NCBI GenBank assembly: GCA_030849065.1
Contig: JASAON010001643.1
Span: 84,066-148,065 of the forward strand
Origin: Jaenimonas drosophilae
Taxonomy: Eukaryota > Euglenozoa > Kinetoplastea > Trypanosomatida > Trypanosomatidae
Direction of reading: 5' to 3'
Length of the DNA stretch: 64,000 nt
In this document: positions 45,267-53,848 of the stretch, one piece after another
Numbering within the stretch: the first letter of the stretch is position 1
How the letters are laid out: every line of letters starts with the position of its first letter
Position numbers and translations under genes: made by a program
Notes under the pieces: model-generated
The model's input: only the letters and a program-made list of their open reading frames with translations
What the model was told of the DNA's origin: nothing
The model's database searches: none

Positions 45267-46576
45267 TTATGCCAAGGTCCTTGCACTTTGGGGCTCGCTG
45301 TCCGAGTCGGTCAGTCCTGGGAAGAGCAGGGCGGCGCTGTCCTGTGCGGCCGCGGCCTCCGCTGTTAACGGGAGGCCATCGCCGAGGTACCTGCGCAAGG
45401 TGGTCACTCGGGTGTGTCCCGTCATCGCCATGAGGTCCCTCTCGCCCACCCCTTGTCGTCCCAGGTGCTGAACTGCCCCTCGTCGTATCGAGGGGAGCGT
45501 CATTTCCGGGTCGGTTTTCTTGAGTGCCGCCCGCACCTGGTCCTTCAGGATGGCCGATGTCCTGAAGATCCGCTCCGTGTGGCGCCTGTCGCCTAGGGGG
45601 TTCGCGAGGGTGGAGGCATCTTGCGGGTTCAGCGCCGTGGGGACGGTGCAGGTGCCCCTCATTTTGGCGCCTTTCCCCCGCCCCAGGATGATCGCCACAC
45701 CGTATAACCTGTCCTCCCGTTGGTGGGTGTAATCACGACGCCCCTCTTCCGCAGGAGTGCTATGTCTCCCACTCTGGCCGCCGCACTCCACATCAGTTTG
45801 GGGAACAGGGAGGCTTTGAGTGATGATCGTTCCAGGTCCCTCCTGGCCTCCATCACCACTTCCAGGGTTGCCGGCGGGGGTGGGTACGCGATCGCGCCCC
45901 GCGTTGGTCGTTTCGCGTACTCCGTCGCTGCCACCCACTGCGCCGACTTCCGCGGATCGATCCCGTCCAGGCAGTTCGTGTAGAGTTGGGGCTTCTTCAG
46001 GGCGCCAGCGATGGATCCGAAGTTCCTGCCTACTGTTGCCCTGCACCGGCCCCTCGGGACGGCTCGTTGCCTCACCATCTCGATCGCCGCCTGCGCCAGA
46101 TCCAAACCCGCGAGGTTCGCCGGTGCAGCCCTCGGGTCTACTAACCACTTCCGGTGTAGACGCCTTACCTCCGGGGTTACCCGGCCGCATGCCATGGGGC
46201 TCACGTTAGGGGGCCGGCCCTCGTGGATGAACCACCTCGGTGGGCAGACGCACGCCCCCTCCGGTCGTCTGCCCTCTATGTTTAAATGGGCCGCTGCGGC
46301 TTCCCTCAGGGCGTCGCATTCACCCTCGTCTTCCGATTCCGAGGGTTCAGGATCCCTGCGTGTTGCGTTGCGGCTTTGGTTTCCCCGCACGCGTCTTCGT
46401 TGCGGTTTGGGGGTTCCCCCCCGCGTTGCCACGCACCCGTATACGCTTTGCGTTCCAGGCAGGTACACTCCGTAGACCGCTTCGGTTGGTTCGGTCGTGA
46501 CGGAGTATCCCCCGCGCGTGGCTCCGTTGGGTCCGAGTTCTCCGGTGAACTTCGCTCCCAAACGGAATTTGCACAT
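45267..46576 (-). pseudogene. Tyrosine recombinase of the retroelement, split by a frameshift
   Basis: The first frame (46576 down to 45659) holds the N-terminal SAM-like domain and box I with the catalytic Arg in WSAAARVGDIALLRKRG. The second frame (to 45267) holds the C-terminal part: SIRRGAVQHLGRQGV with the box II Arg, MTGHTRVTTLRRYLGDG with the His and the nucleophilic Tyr (codon 45387-45389). The two frames overlap, and family-like sequence switches from one to the other near 45680-45720. There the - strand reads a G-rich run (gggcgggggaaaggcgcc), a likely slippage or indel site. The canonical first His of HxxR appears replaced (PSIR). The protein is otherwise near complete, so the frame break is the main lesion. 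It might also be an assembly error. Confidence 0.75.
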
Positions 46577-47163
46577 CCCATAGTCGGGGGCAGTGGGTTG
46601 TCCGTGTCAGTTCGGGCGTGGATGGGTTCGCGGTCGGGTCTGGGGACGAGTTCCGCCGGGGCATTCCCCCGCGGTCGCGCCAACAAATCCAAACGCAGGT
46701 GCATTTTTTGGAGGGCCTCACACACATCCCGCTGCACCTTTGGCCCCTTTCCAAAGGACTGGCGCACCTCCTTTCCGACAGAGTCGACTTGCATGACTCC
46801 GTCCGGGCCTTAACCAACCTCGCGCAGTTCGGCCGCCGCTAGGTAGTAGCCGATTTTCCCGTTGGCGCAGCCGCTTTCGCAGGCTTTTCACTCGTCAAAT
46901 ACCCGTTGCGTCAAGCTCGCAATGTCGCGATTGGCTGGCGTCCCCGTCCGGTCTGTGTGCTGGCGGCGGGGCCGGTTGGGGTTGTTGTGGCTGTTGTGCG
47001 TGGTGGTTTGGCTCTCTGGGGGGCCGTCTTCGCCACCGCCTTCGTTGGGGATTCGGTTGGCGCCAGCGGCGGGCGCCCGCCGTCCAACGCAGCAAAAATT
47101 GCCCAACCCCCGCTTCGCCTTCGGCCTTGTGGCAAGTCCACGGCCCTCTGGGGCTGCGGACAT
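46306..47163 (-). pseudogene. Gag-like region of the retroelement, interrupted by stops
   Basis: On the - strand a frame from 47163 (MSAAPEGRG) gives a Pro/Arg/Thr/Asn-rich disordered stretch, then a helix (NRDIASLTQRVFDE) ended by TGA at about 46888. The same frame goes on as KACESGCANGKIGYYLAAAELREVG to a TAA near 46810. Another frame resumes with MQVDSVGKEVRQSFGKG and ALQKMHLRLDLLARPRG, then overlaps the recombinase start. The order (small disordered/helical protein upstream of the recombinase) fits a gag-like ORF1. There is no zinc knuckle, so the call rests on position and should be treated as weak. Confidence 0.4.
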
Positions 47164-48380
47164 GCGGAATGAGATTTGATTAAATGGTTCAGCGCGGGGC
47201 TCGCGTTCAAAGAAAAGAGAGCGATTTGTCAGGGAAAAGAGGGGCGTTTTGCTGTTGGGGAAAAGGGCTCGATTTCCAAATTGCAAACAACCCAAACGTG
47301 AAATAGAGGAGGAGAGACGGTTTGGTGAAAAGAGGTATTCTTTTTGAAGAAAAAACATTTTGGGGGCTCCGCGTATGCTCAATGGGGGGGGGGGCTTGCT
47401 TTGGGCGTGAAAAGGGGGGTGGGCGGCGGGCCTCAATAAACTTAATATGAAACTTAAGGTTCCGAACAGCGTGTGGCGGCGGATGTTTGCGGGGAGCGAG
47501 GGGCGCAGACGATGCATGCGCGCAAGTCATCCGGGTTGCGCAAGGGGCGTGCCCGCCGGCTTTTCGGGGGGGGGGGGGCCTGCCGCCCCATCAGGAATTG
47601 GAGGGCGGCACGGGGGCCGGGGTTGGGAATGGGCGGCGCGCTGGTTGAAAAAAAACCCGCCCCCCCGGCGCCGGCGCCATCCGGGGTTTGCCGGCCTTTT
47701 TATGCGGATGGGGGGGGGGTGGCGCCGGGCGGCGGCCGCGCGGGATTCCGCCGCCCCGGCGGGAAAATGCTCGCAATCCTATGCCCAAAAGAAGGGGCGG
47801 CGCCAAGCCACGTAAACCGAAAGGAATTTGGGCAATTCGAATTGCGCGGAATAGCGGCGCGGCGCGCTCGGCGTTCCGGCTTCATTTTTGTCTATCCCCC
47901 CCCGGTGAACGCGCACGGATTTGTTGACCGGCGGAAAGCCAGCAACAGCCAAAATGAAAACTTGGTGTTTCTCGAAATGATCTGTCTCTAAAATCGCTTC
48001 TTGGGTGCGGCGCGGTGGGCTGGGTGGCGCCCTCCGCCAAAACCCACCGCGCCGGGAGGGCAGCCGGTTCGCTTTTTGTGTTTTTGAGTTTGCTCGCGGT
48101 ATTCCGCGGTGCGAAAGCAAGCGGCTTTTATTTTGCTCCGTCCGCGGGTTGTATGTGTGTGTGGGGGGAGGGGGTCTTCACCTTTTTTCATTTGCGAGCC
48201 AGCTGCGGGGTGTCCTCGGGGGGAAAGTTGCTGCTGCCCGCGAGGCCGGCTGGTTGTTCGGGTTCGGGTGGTGGCGACCGCCTCTAACATTTTCATAGGC
48301 CACTAGTGAATTGCACTGCACATTTATGTGATAAGAGAATTGATACCAGTTGAACTTACAGCAAAATAGATCTTTGCTTT
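47164..48380. other. G-rich, strand-skewed non-coding block
   Basis: This block has strong G over C skew on the + strand and many homopolymers: 11 G at 47384-47394, 13 G at 47566-47578, 10 G at 47710-47719 and 8 C at 47896-47903. Frames open in several phases give Gly/Ala/Arg-rich products that differ in composition from every gene in the window. They follow from the base bias. The many G tracts could form G-quadruplexes. It lies just upstream of the first gene of the right cluster, so it may act as a transcription start region, or it may be the 5' part of the retroelement. The last ~90 bases turn AT-rich. Confidence 0.5.
48008..48061. repeat. Nested inverted repeats (12 bp and 7 bp)
   Basis: cggcgcggtggg at 48008-48019 is perfectly complementary to cccaccgcgccg at 48043-48054. 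In addition, gccctcc at 48029-48035 matches ggagggc at 48055-48061. Two competing hairpins are possible. No run of T follows, so a simple terminator is not indicated. Confidence 0.8.
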
Positions 48381-48404
48381 CACCATATTTTTTTCTATTT
48401 GTAG
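48381..48404 (+). promoter_or_regulatory. Polypyrimidine tract and AG before condensin gene
   Basis: Pyrimidine-rich ttttttttctatttgtag ends in AG at 48403-48404, just two bases before ATG 48407. If this is the used acceptor, the 5' UTR would be two bases, or translation starts at the next ATG (48416). Confidence 0.55.
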
Positions 48405-48406
48405 TT

Positions 48407-51400
48407 ATGACGGTGATGGCAATTTTAGAGTTCTTCATCCCAAGTCGGGCAGCAGATTTGGATGATGCGTCCAAGTCTCGGCAGGACCATTATTCAGTTG
48501 ACTTGCTGTGTGAGTTCGATGTGCCTCCTCGCCAGCAGTTGGATGACTTAACTAGGATGTTCGACTCGCTGCATCGTGAAAAGTCTCCAACTGCGCTGTT
48601 TACAAAACCAGAGCTATTTTCAGCGCTGTTCTCATACGTGAAGGCAATGCAAGAGAGAGGCGATACTGTTGAAGTTTGCAGACAGGCTCGCCACAAAATA
48701 TGCCATGAAATTGGTGAGAGATTCAAAAAACTTCTGCAGATTACGATAGCGTACGTGAAGAAGAGAGGAGTAGAGTCTGAAAATTCTGCACTGGAGTTGT
48801 GTCTCCGGTCCACGCTGAAAATGTACGTTTTCATTTTGTGCACAATTCTCAGTTCTTCTGCTCCCGCCGACGATGATGAAGGTGGTGCAACGTTGTCTCA
48901 GAGGGTGTCCAGAAAGCGAAAGAGACGGGAAGTTGATGCTGGGTTCTGTGATGACGCAAGTGGAGTTGACATGGATGGCCGTGAGCTTGTGCTCACATCG
49001 CTCATTGAGCTTTGCTCGCCAGAAATTCTCCAACTCTGGCCTAACGGGCATTTAGAGGATGGCGCGTATAGTACCATTCTAAAAATGGCACTGAATATGA
49101 TTACTCAAAAGACCAATATCAGCAACGATAGTCAATCAATTGCCGGTGCGTTGGCTCTGCTTCTTGCTCGAGTGAGCACGTGCACTCTTATGAAAAACGA
49201 AGAGCTCAATTCCTCTGATTTCGTTTCACCTCTAATTGAGCTCTCTATGAAATCGGACTGTGCGGCTTTATTCTTATCCAAATTCGTGTCGGATCTGGAA
49301 CAAGAAGAAGCTGCCTCCGAGCTTCGTGACAGCATTCTGAGGGCATTGTTTGATAATATGTCCCGTGCAGCCCTCTTTGACGCTTCAAATGACGGAGCTG
49401 GGGCGAAAAATATTGCATCTTTTTTCACAGAAGTTGCGAAGAAGAGCGTCAGCGTGACTGTGAAGATGGCTGATTGCATTATTCCAATTCTGCAAAGCGA
49501 TAATTACGATATCCGAAAGGCAGTAATTACATGCATTACTGAAATGGTACTCCAGATTTACACCGGACCGTCGCGCTGCGCGTCAGATGCAGCCACACGC
49601 AACGGATATCTTAATGAGTTACTCTTTCGCATAATGGATGTAAACCCATTTGTCAGAAATCATACGTTGCACTCATGGGAGCGATTGATTGACTCAAAGT
49701 CAGTACCCAAACGTTACTATCTTGCCGTAACTGAAGCAGTTGTTGGCCGTCTAGAGGATCGAAATTACCTTGTTCGCGATTCTGCTATGGCAGTAATTTG
49801 CTCATTGATGAAGAAGAATTGGTTTGGCCAGGTTCTGAATAATATCCTTGTTGAACAAAAACTCTCCGAGGCGATTGCCAGTGCACAGGAAAAATTCCAA
49901 TCTGAGCTGTTAGAAAGCAGCCTCATTGCTTCGCGGCGCCATTTTCAGCCAATTTCTGAAACTAATGAGGACCCTCTTGGTGACGATATCCCTCCAACTG
50001 AAGAAGAAGTTACTCTTTCAGAAGAGCAAACCGCAATCATCAGCAAAATTATTTTCTTTGAAAGTGCTCTTGTTTTCATTGGCGAGATGAACAAAGCACT
50101 TTCTCGTGCCACCATTCTTTTGGACAGCAGAACTGAGCGAGACGTTGTAGAGGCAATTAAACTAATTGTTGTTTGCTCAGAGTATCGCCTCGAAGCAAGC
50201 GACAAAGCTTTTCTGAAGGTGCTTGTTATGGTTTTTGAAGGCGAAGTAAAAATCCAATTGGCTGTTCGGGATGCGTTTGCTGAGGTTGTCTTGGCTGCAT
50301 TCAGCAGAAGCCAGGGCTCATCGACTACTCGAACAACAGCAAGTGCACAAAAGCTAATCGCGGTGCTGCGCAGTGCGAACGAGGGAGAAATTAGCGCTGT
50401 TGATCGAATCTTTGGCTTGCTGAAACTGAACCCCAGCTACTCGCGCCACATAGCGACCAAGTTTATTGAGGCTCTGTGGGGGATAGCAGAAGGCAGTATT
50501 GATGCTGACGCGTCAACTGATGATCGTCGAACTGCGATGCACGTGTACAGTATTTTAAGCAAACATTTCTGGAAGGATCTACGAACGCGCAGAGACAGCA
50601 TCATTGACTTCCTGAACTCAGGCGCAAAATTGGACAATGTTTTGGTATCCTTTGTATTCAGGGCGCTGCAGAATGAATCAGCGGACCCTCAATACATCCC
50701 AATTGAGACAAATGTGAACCCCAAGCACCATGTAGTTCTGAAGCATATTGTGACTCATTTGTGCAGACCAACAACGGCTGTTGCATCTTGGATGTGCTTG
50801 GCGGAAGCTGCTATCAGCACAATTCATCACCTATGCAGTGTCCCTGTCACTATGTTTAATTACGTCCTGGACTACCTTGGCAAATTTGCGAACTCGAGAG
50901 ATACTAACCGGAGGGCGCAGCTGTTTTTTGTTGTTGGACATACTGCATTAAAGCAGCTTGTTGCAGTAGAATCTGCTGAAAAACAACAACTGAAAGCTTT
51001 GGAGGAGCCCGCAAAAAATTCTGCCCAAGCAACAGCACCAACTGATACAATGCACAAAGAGCTTGGACTTGGCTCGCATGAATACAAGCGACACGCTATT
51101 CAAGATTTGGCACAAAAGCGAAAGCAAGCAATCATGCAGGATGGATCGCGCTGGCTTCGTTACTCAACTGAAGTTCTTGACTCCTGTAAATTGAGGGCAT
51201 CTGACTTTGATGAAAAGCCGTATGAGCGCGTTTGTGCAGTTATGGCAATGTGTCACCTGATGATTGTGAGCGAAACGTTCTGTAGCGAGAACTTAGACCT
51301 CTTGTTCAAAATTGTCTCCGACAAACGCGAATCATGGGTGGTAAAGACAAACGCTGTCATTGCACTTGGTGATCTTTGTTGCGTTCACCCAAACCTTCTT

Positions 51401-52129
51401 GGACCCTATCTTTCTGTACCCTCTGCTGGGTTTCTTCGGCTTCTTGTCGATGACGATCTTCGCGTTCGTGCCGTTACGATTCAGGTATGCTCTCATTTGG
51501 TTTTGGGTGAAATGCTACGTATCCGTGACCATCTACACACCATTATAAAGCTTGTTGCCGACCCTGATGAAACCATTGCTCAGAACGCAGTTACTTTTGT
51601 GCAGAATCTCGCGTTGAAAGAGAAAGAGAAGACTGGAAACCTTATTCCTCCGCTTGTCTCGCAGCTCAGTGGAGTTATGCCACAGGACAAATTTCGCATC
51701 GCAATGCGGCATTTACTTGAGCGGGTTGAAGGTGATAAGCCAACGGACTCTTTAATCGACCGCCTGTGCCAAAGATTCGATCCATTCTCTGAACGCAGTA
51801 AAAAGAAGCGGCAGCTTGCTCAGAATATCGCGTTTTGCCTTAGCGAGCTGAATTACACGACTGAGCGGTCAATGAAACGGCTAACTTCAGAGCCTTGCTA
51901 TCAGCAGTATAAGCACTGGATTAGAGACCCGGAGGTGTTTGAGTTTTTTAAGCTCATAGCTGCCAAGGCGAAGCGCACTGCCCGTGGCGGTGCTGTAACC
52001 ACTGATCAACGTCGAGACAAAACACTTGTGGAAGAGTGGGAATGCCGACTTATGCTAGATCATTCTGGAGAACCGCGCGCTGGCGAGGCGCAGATTGTGG
52101 ATTGTCCTTCGGACGAGGATGCGTGCTGA
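48407..52129 (+). CDS. Condensin complex subunit 1 (CND1/CAP-D2)
   Basis: 1240 aa from ATG 48407; ATG 48416 (MAILEFF) is an equally good start. The protein is a HEAT-repeat solenoid. The C-terminal Cnd1 module is recognisable at about 965-1090: ESWVVKTNAVIALGDLCCVH, LLVDDDLRVRAVTIQVCSHL, VLGEMLRIRDHLHTIIKLV and ADPDETIAQNAVTFVQNLAL. It is followed by RLCQRFDPF, typical of CAP-D2. Mid-protein helices such as DNYDIRKAVITCITEMVLQ and DRNYLVRDSAMAVICSLM are further HEAT units. CAP-D2 with CAP-H and CAP-G activates the SMC2/SMC4 condensin I motor for mitotic chromosome compaction. The usual length is about 1200-1400 aa. Codon use is clearly more A/T-ending than in the genes left of 44 kb. Confidence 0.85.
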   Translation: MTVMAILEFFIPSRAADLDDASKSRQDHYSVDLLCEFDVPPRQQLDDLTRMFDSLHREKSPTALFTKPELFSALFSYVKAMQERGDTVEVCRQARHKICHEIGERFKKLLQITIAYVKKRGVESENSALELCLRSTLKMYVFILCTILSSSAPADDDEGGATLSQRVSRKRKRREVDAGFCDDASGVDMDGRELVLTSLIELCSPEILQLWPNGHLEDGAYSTILKMALNMITQKTNISNDSQSIAGALALLLARVSTCTLMKNEELNSSDFVSPLIELSMKSDCAALFLSKFVSDLEQEEAASELRDSILRALFDNMSRAALFDASNDGAGAKNIASFFTEVAKKSVSVTVKMADCIIPILQSDNYDIRKAVITCITEMVLQIYTGPSRCASDAATRNGYLNELLFRIMDVNPFVRNHTLHSWERLIDSKSVPKRYYLAVTEAVVGRLEDRNYLVRDSAMAVICSLMKKNWFGQVLNNILVEQKLSEAIASAQEKFQSELLESSLIASRRHFQPISETNEDPLGDDIPPTEEEVTLSEEQTAIISKIIFFESALVFIGEMNKALSRATILLDSRTERDVVEAIKLIVVCSEYRLEASDKAFLKVLVMVFEGEVKIQLAVRDAFAEVVLAAFSRSQGSSTTRTTASAQKLIAVLRSANEGEISAVDRIFGLLKLNPSYSRHIATKFIEALWGIAEGSIDADASTDDRRTAMHVYSILSKHFWKDLRTRRDSIIDFLNSGAKLDNVLVSFVFRALQNESADPQYIPIETNVNPKHHVVLKHIVTHLCRPTTAVASWMCLAEAAISTIHHLCSVPVTMFNYVLDYLGKFANSRDTNRRAQLFFVVGHTALKQLVAVESAEKQQLKALEEPAKNSAQATAPTDTMHKELGLGSHEYKRHAIQDLAQKRKQAIMQDGSRWLRYSTEVLDSCKLRASDFDEKPYERVCAVMAMCHLMIVSETFCSENLDLLFKIVSDKRESWVVKTNAVIALGDLCCVHPNLLGPYLSVPSAGFLRLLVDDDLRVRAVTIQVCSHLVLGEMLRIRDHLHTIIKLVADPDETIAQNAVTFVQNLALKEKEKTGNLIPPLVSQLSGVMPQDKFRIAMRHLLERVEGDKPTDSLIDRLCQRFDPFSERSKKKRQLAQNIAFCLSELNYTTERSMKRLTSEPCYQQYKHWIRDPEVFEFFKLIAAKAKRTARGGAVTTDQRRDKTLVEEWECRLMLDHSGEPRAGEAQIVDCPSDEDAC

Positions 52130-52410
52130 TGCCTCCAGTTCTTTGTAACCACCAACCCTGGACACATGATTTCTCTTAGATCAATCTGCTTTTGCTTTCA
52201 CATCGCTAGATCAGAGTTGGACAATGGTTTTACTCCTCCTGAGTTACTCCTTCCAGCACAACTTTCGCACTGACTACGAAGTCATTCTGATGTACTGCTT
52301 ATTGTTATACCAATCTTTCTCGTTTTGGCAATACTCTGATTCTCGTAGTTGACCTCACCCGCAACTTAGTCGCAGCCTCCCCAAATCCCTTCCACTTGCT
52401 AGCTGGCAAA

Positions 52411-53577
52411 ATGTCCGCCCAGCGTAAGATGCAGGAGTCTGACTTCGAGTTTGATGCAGATAGGCCAGTAGGCACCGGCGCGTTTAGTAAAGTTGTTGTT
52501 GGTTTGTACAAGCCTACGACAACCCGCTACGCCGTTAAAATCATATCGAAGGAATCTATTTTGAGTGCCTCCTCTGATGAAGAACGTTTGAAAATGGCAG
52601 AAGTCGCTCGCCGTGAAACACGAATGCTGCTGATGTGCCAGCATCCAGGAATCGTGAAGTTCATTGCTGCAATGCAGACGCCCAAAGATTTACTCTATGT
52701 GACTGAGTTGTGTGAAGGTGGTGAGCTTCAAAATGCGATCATACGTCGAGGGAAAATTCCATTGGAGGCATCTAGACATGTTATCGCCGAGCTGTTTTCC
52801 GCAGTGTTTTACCTTCATAGTGGTGAGAAACGGAAAACAGCACAGCAAAACTCAGACAAAACAATTATTCATCGCGATATCAAGCCAGAGAACATTATGC
52901 TGAGTGCGGATATGCACGTGAGGCTTATCGATTTCGGAACAGCGGTAGCGTGCGATTCGATTATGGACTGCCCCGAAGATGAGAACAAGTCTAGTAGCGG
53001 TAGTGGTGGCGGCCGTGCTCAAACATTTTGTGGCACAACGTACTACATGTCACCCGAATTGCTTGAGCACAGCTACACCTGCTGTGCATCTGATTTATGG
53101 GGGTGTGGCTGTGTGCTGTACCATATGCTCACTGGCCAAAGACCTTTTGACGGAGCTACACCATACGTGCTGATTCGAAGCATTCTGGATAACGAACCAA
53201 AATATCCCCGAGACATGGACCCCGAAGCAGCTGACTTGATTTCAAAGTTGCTGATTAAAAACCCACAGAAGCGAATTCAGCCGCAAGAGATTAAGAAGCA
53301 CCCATTCTTTGCATCAATTCAATTTAGTGACTTGTTCAACCAAAATGTTCGCGAACTCTGGCTGCGAGAAACACCATGGGTAGATCCAACATCAACGAAG
53401 TCGTGTGCGACATGCACTAGAAGCCATAAGGACTATTGTAGGTTCTGTGGAAAGTACTTTTGTGGGTCGTGCTTAAACACCAAGCGAGTCATTCCAGAAT
53501 CTCGCTATGGTGACTCTGAGGTTTTTGTCTGTGCGACATGTGCGGACTCACCAGCCTTTCAGAAGCTACGCTCGTAA
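52411..53577 (+). CDS. PDK1-like AGC kinase with C-terminal FYVE-type zinc finger
   Basis: 388 aa from ATG 52411. The kinase domain covers about 12-300: glycine loop GTGAFSKVVVG (21-31), Lys43 in YAVKII, HRDIKPENIML (154-164), DFGTA (174-178), activation-loop TFCGTTYYMSPELL (205-218) and LWGCGCVLYHMLTGQ. The TFCGT-YYMSPELL segment and the inserted acidic/Gly-Ser stretch before it resemble PDK1, which has an activation-loop SF-GT motif. In place of the PDK1 PH domain, residues 323-377 hold W-x-D, then Cys332/335, 343/346, 351/354 and 374/377 with DYCRFCGKYFCGSC, an eight-cysteine FYVE-like ring. FYVE domains bind PI3P on endosomes, so lipid-guided location is likely. Kinase-FYVE combinations are reported in kinetoplastids. 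All catalytic residues are intact. Confidence 0.83.
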   Translation: MSAQRKMQESDFEFDADRPVGTGAFSKVVVGLYKPTTTRYAVKIISKESILSASSDEERLKMAEVARRETRMLLMCQHPGIVKFIAAMQTPKDLLYVTELCEGGELQNAIIRRGKIPLEASRHVIAELFSAVFYLHSGEKRKTAQQNSDKTIIHRDIKPENIMLSADMHVRLIDFGTAVACDSIMDCPEDENKSSSGSGGGRAQTFCGTTYYMSPELLEHSYTCCASDLWGCGCVLYHMLTGQRPFDGATPYVLIRSILDNEPKYPRDMDPEAADLISKLLIKNPQKRIQPQEIKKHPFFASIQFSDLFNQNVRELWLRETPWVDPTSTKSCATCTRSHKDYCRFCGKYFCGSCLNTKRVIPESRYGDSEVFVCATCADSPAFQKLRS

Positions 53578-53848
53578 GGGGTACGCTGACGCTGCAATCT
53601 GCATGTGCGGGCGTTCAGCTCTGGGGCAGTTCGGGGAGCAGCTACTCTTGTTGACATCTTATATCTGTATTCATTCTCAATGGGATTGAGTTATCTTGTT
53701 TAAAATCAGCTGATACATATGGTGGCGTCCTAGAAGGAACACTTGTCTTTGTTTTTCTGTGCGGTAGGGTTGATGGACCGACTAAACCACAATGACAGGA
53801 TGCTGTGACCACTGTGGTGCACTGCATGTGGTGGGGTTATTCTAATTC

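Larger units (their letters stand above)
44440..47163 (-). mobile_element. Decayed tyrosine-recombinase (DIRS-like; VIPER/TATE type) retroelement
   Basis: Read on the - strand, three coding regions follow in the order known for VIPER and TATE elements of trypanosomatids: a gag-like stretch (47163-46306), a tyrosine recombinase (46576-45267) and a reverse transcriptase/RNase H (45243-44440). All three carry frameshifts, stops or deletions, so the copy is dead. I could not find long terminal or split direct repeats, so the ends are approximate. They were set by where protein-like - strand coding starts and stops. DIRS-like elements integrate circular DNA with a tyrosine recombinase instead of an integrase. 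It is the only feature on the - strand and sits between two + strand gene clusters. Confidence 0.78.

Noticed and set aside
47447..48298. Several Gly/Ala/Arg-rich frames of 90-170 codons on both strands in the G-rich block.
   Set aside because: They arise from lack of A/T for stop codons; frames overlap in all phases and no family motif is visible.
48300..48315. ccactagtgaattgc, similar to cloning-vector polylinker sequence.
   Set aside because: The match stops after a dozen bases and no further vector sequence follows, so chance is the simplest explanation.
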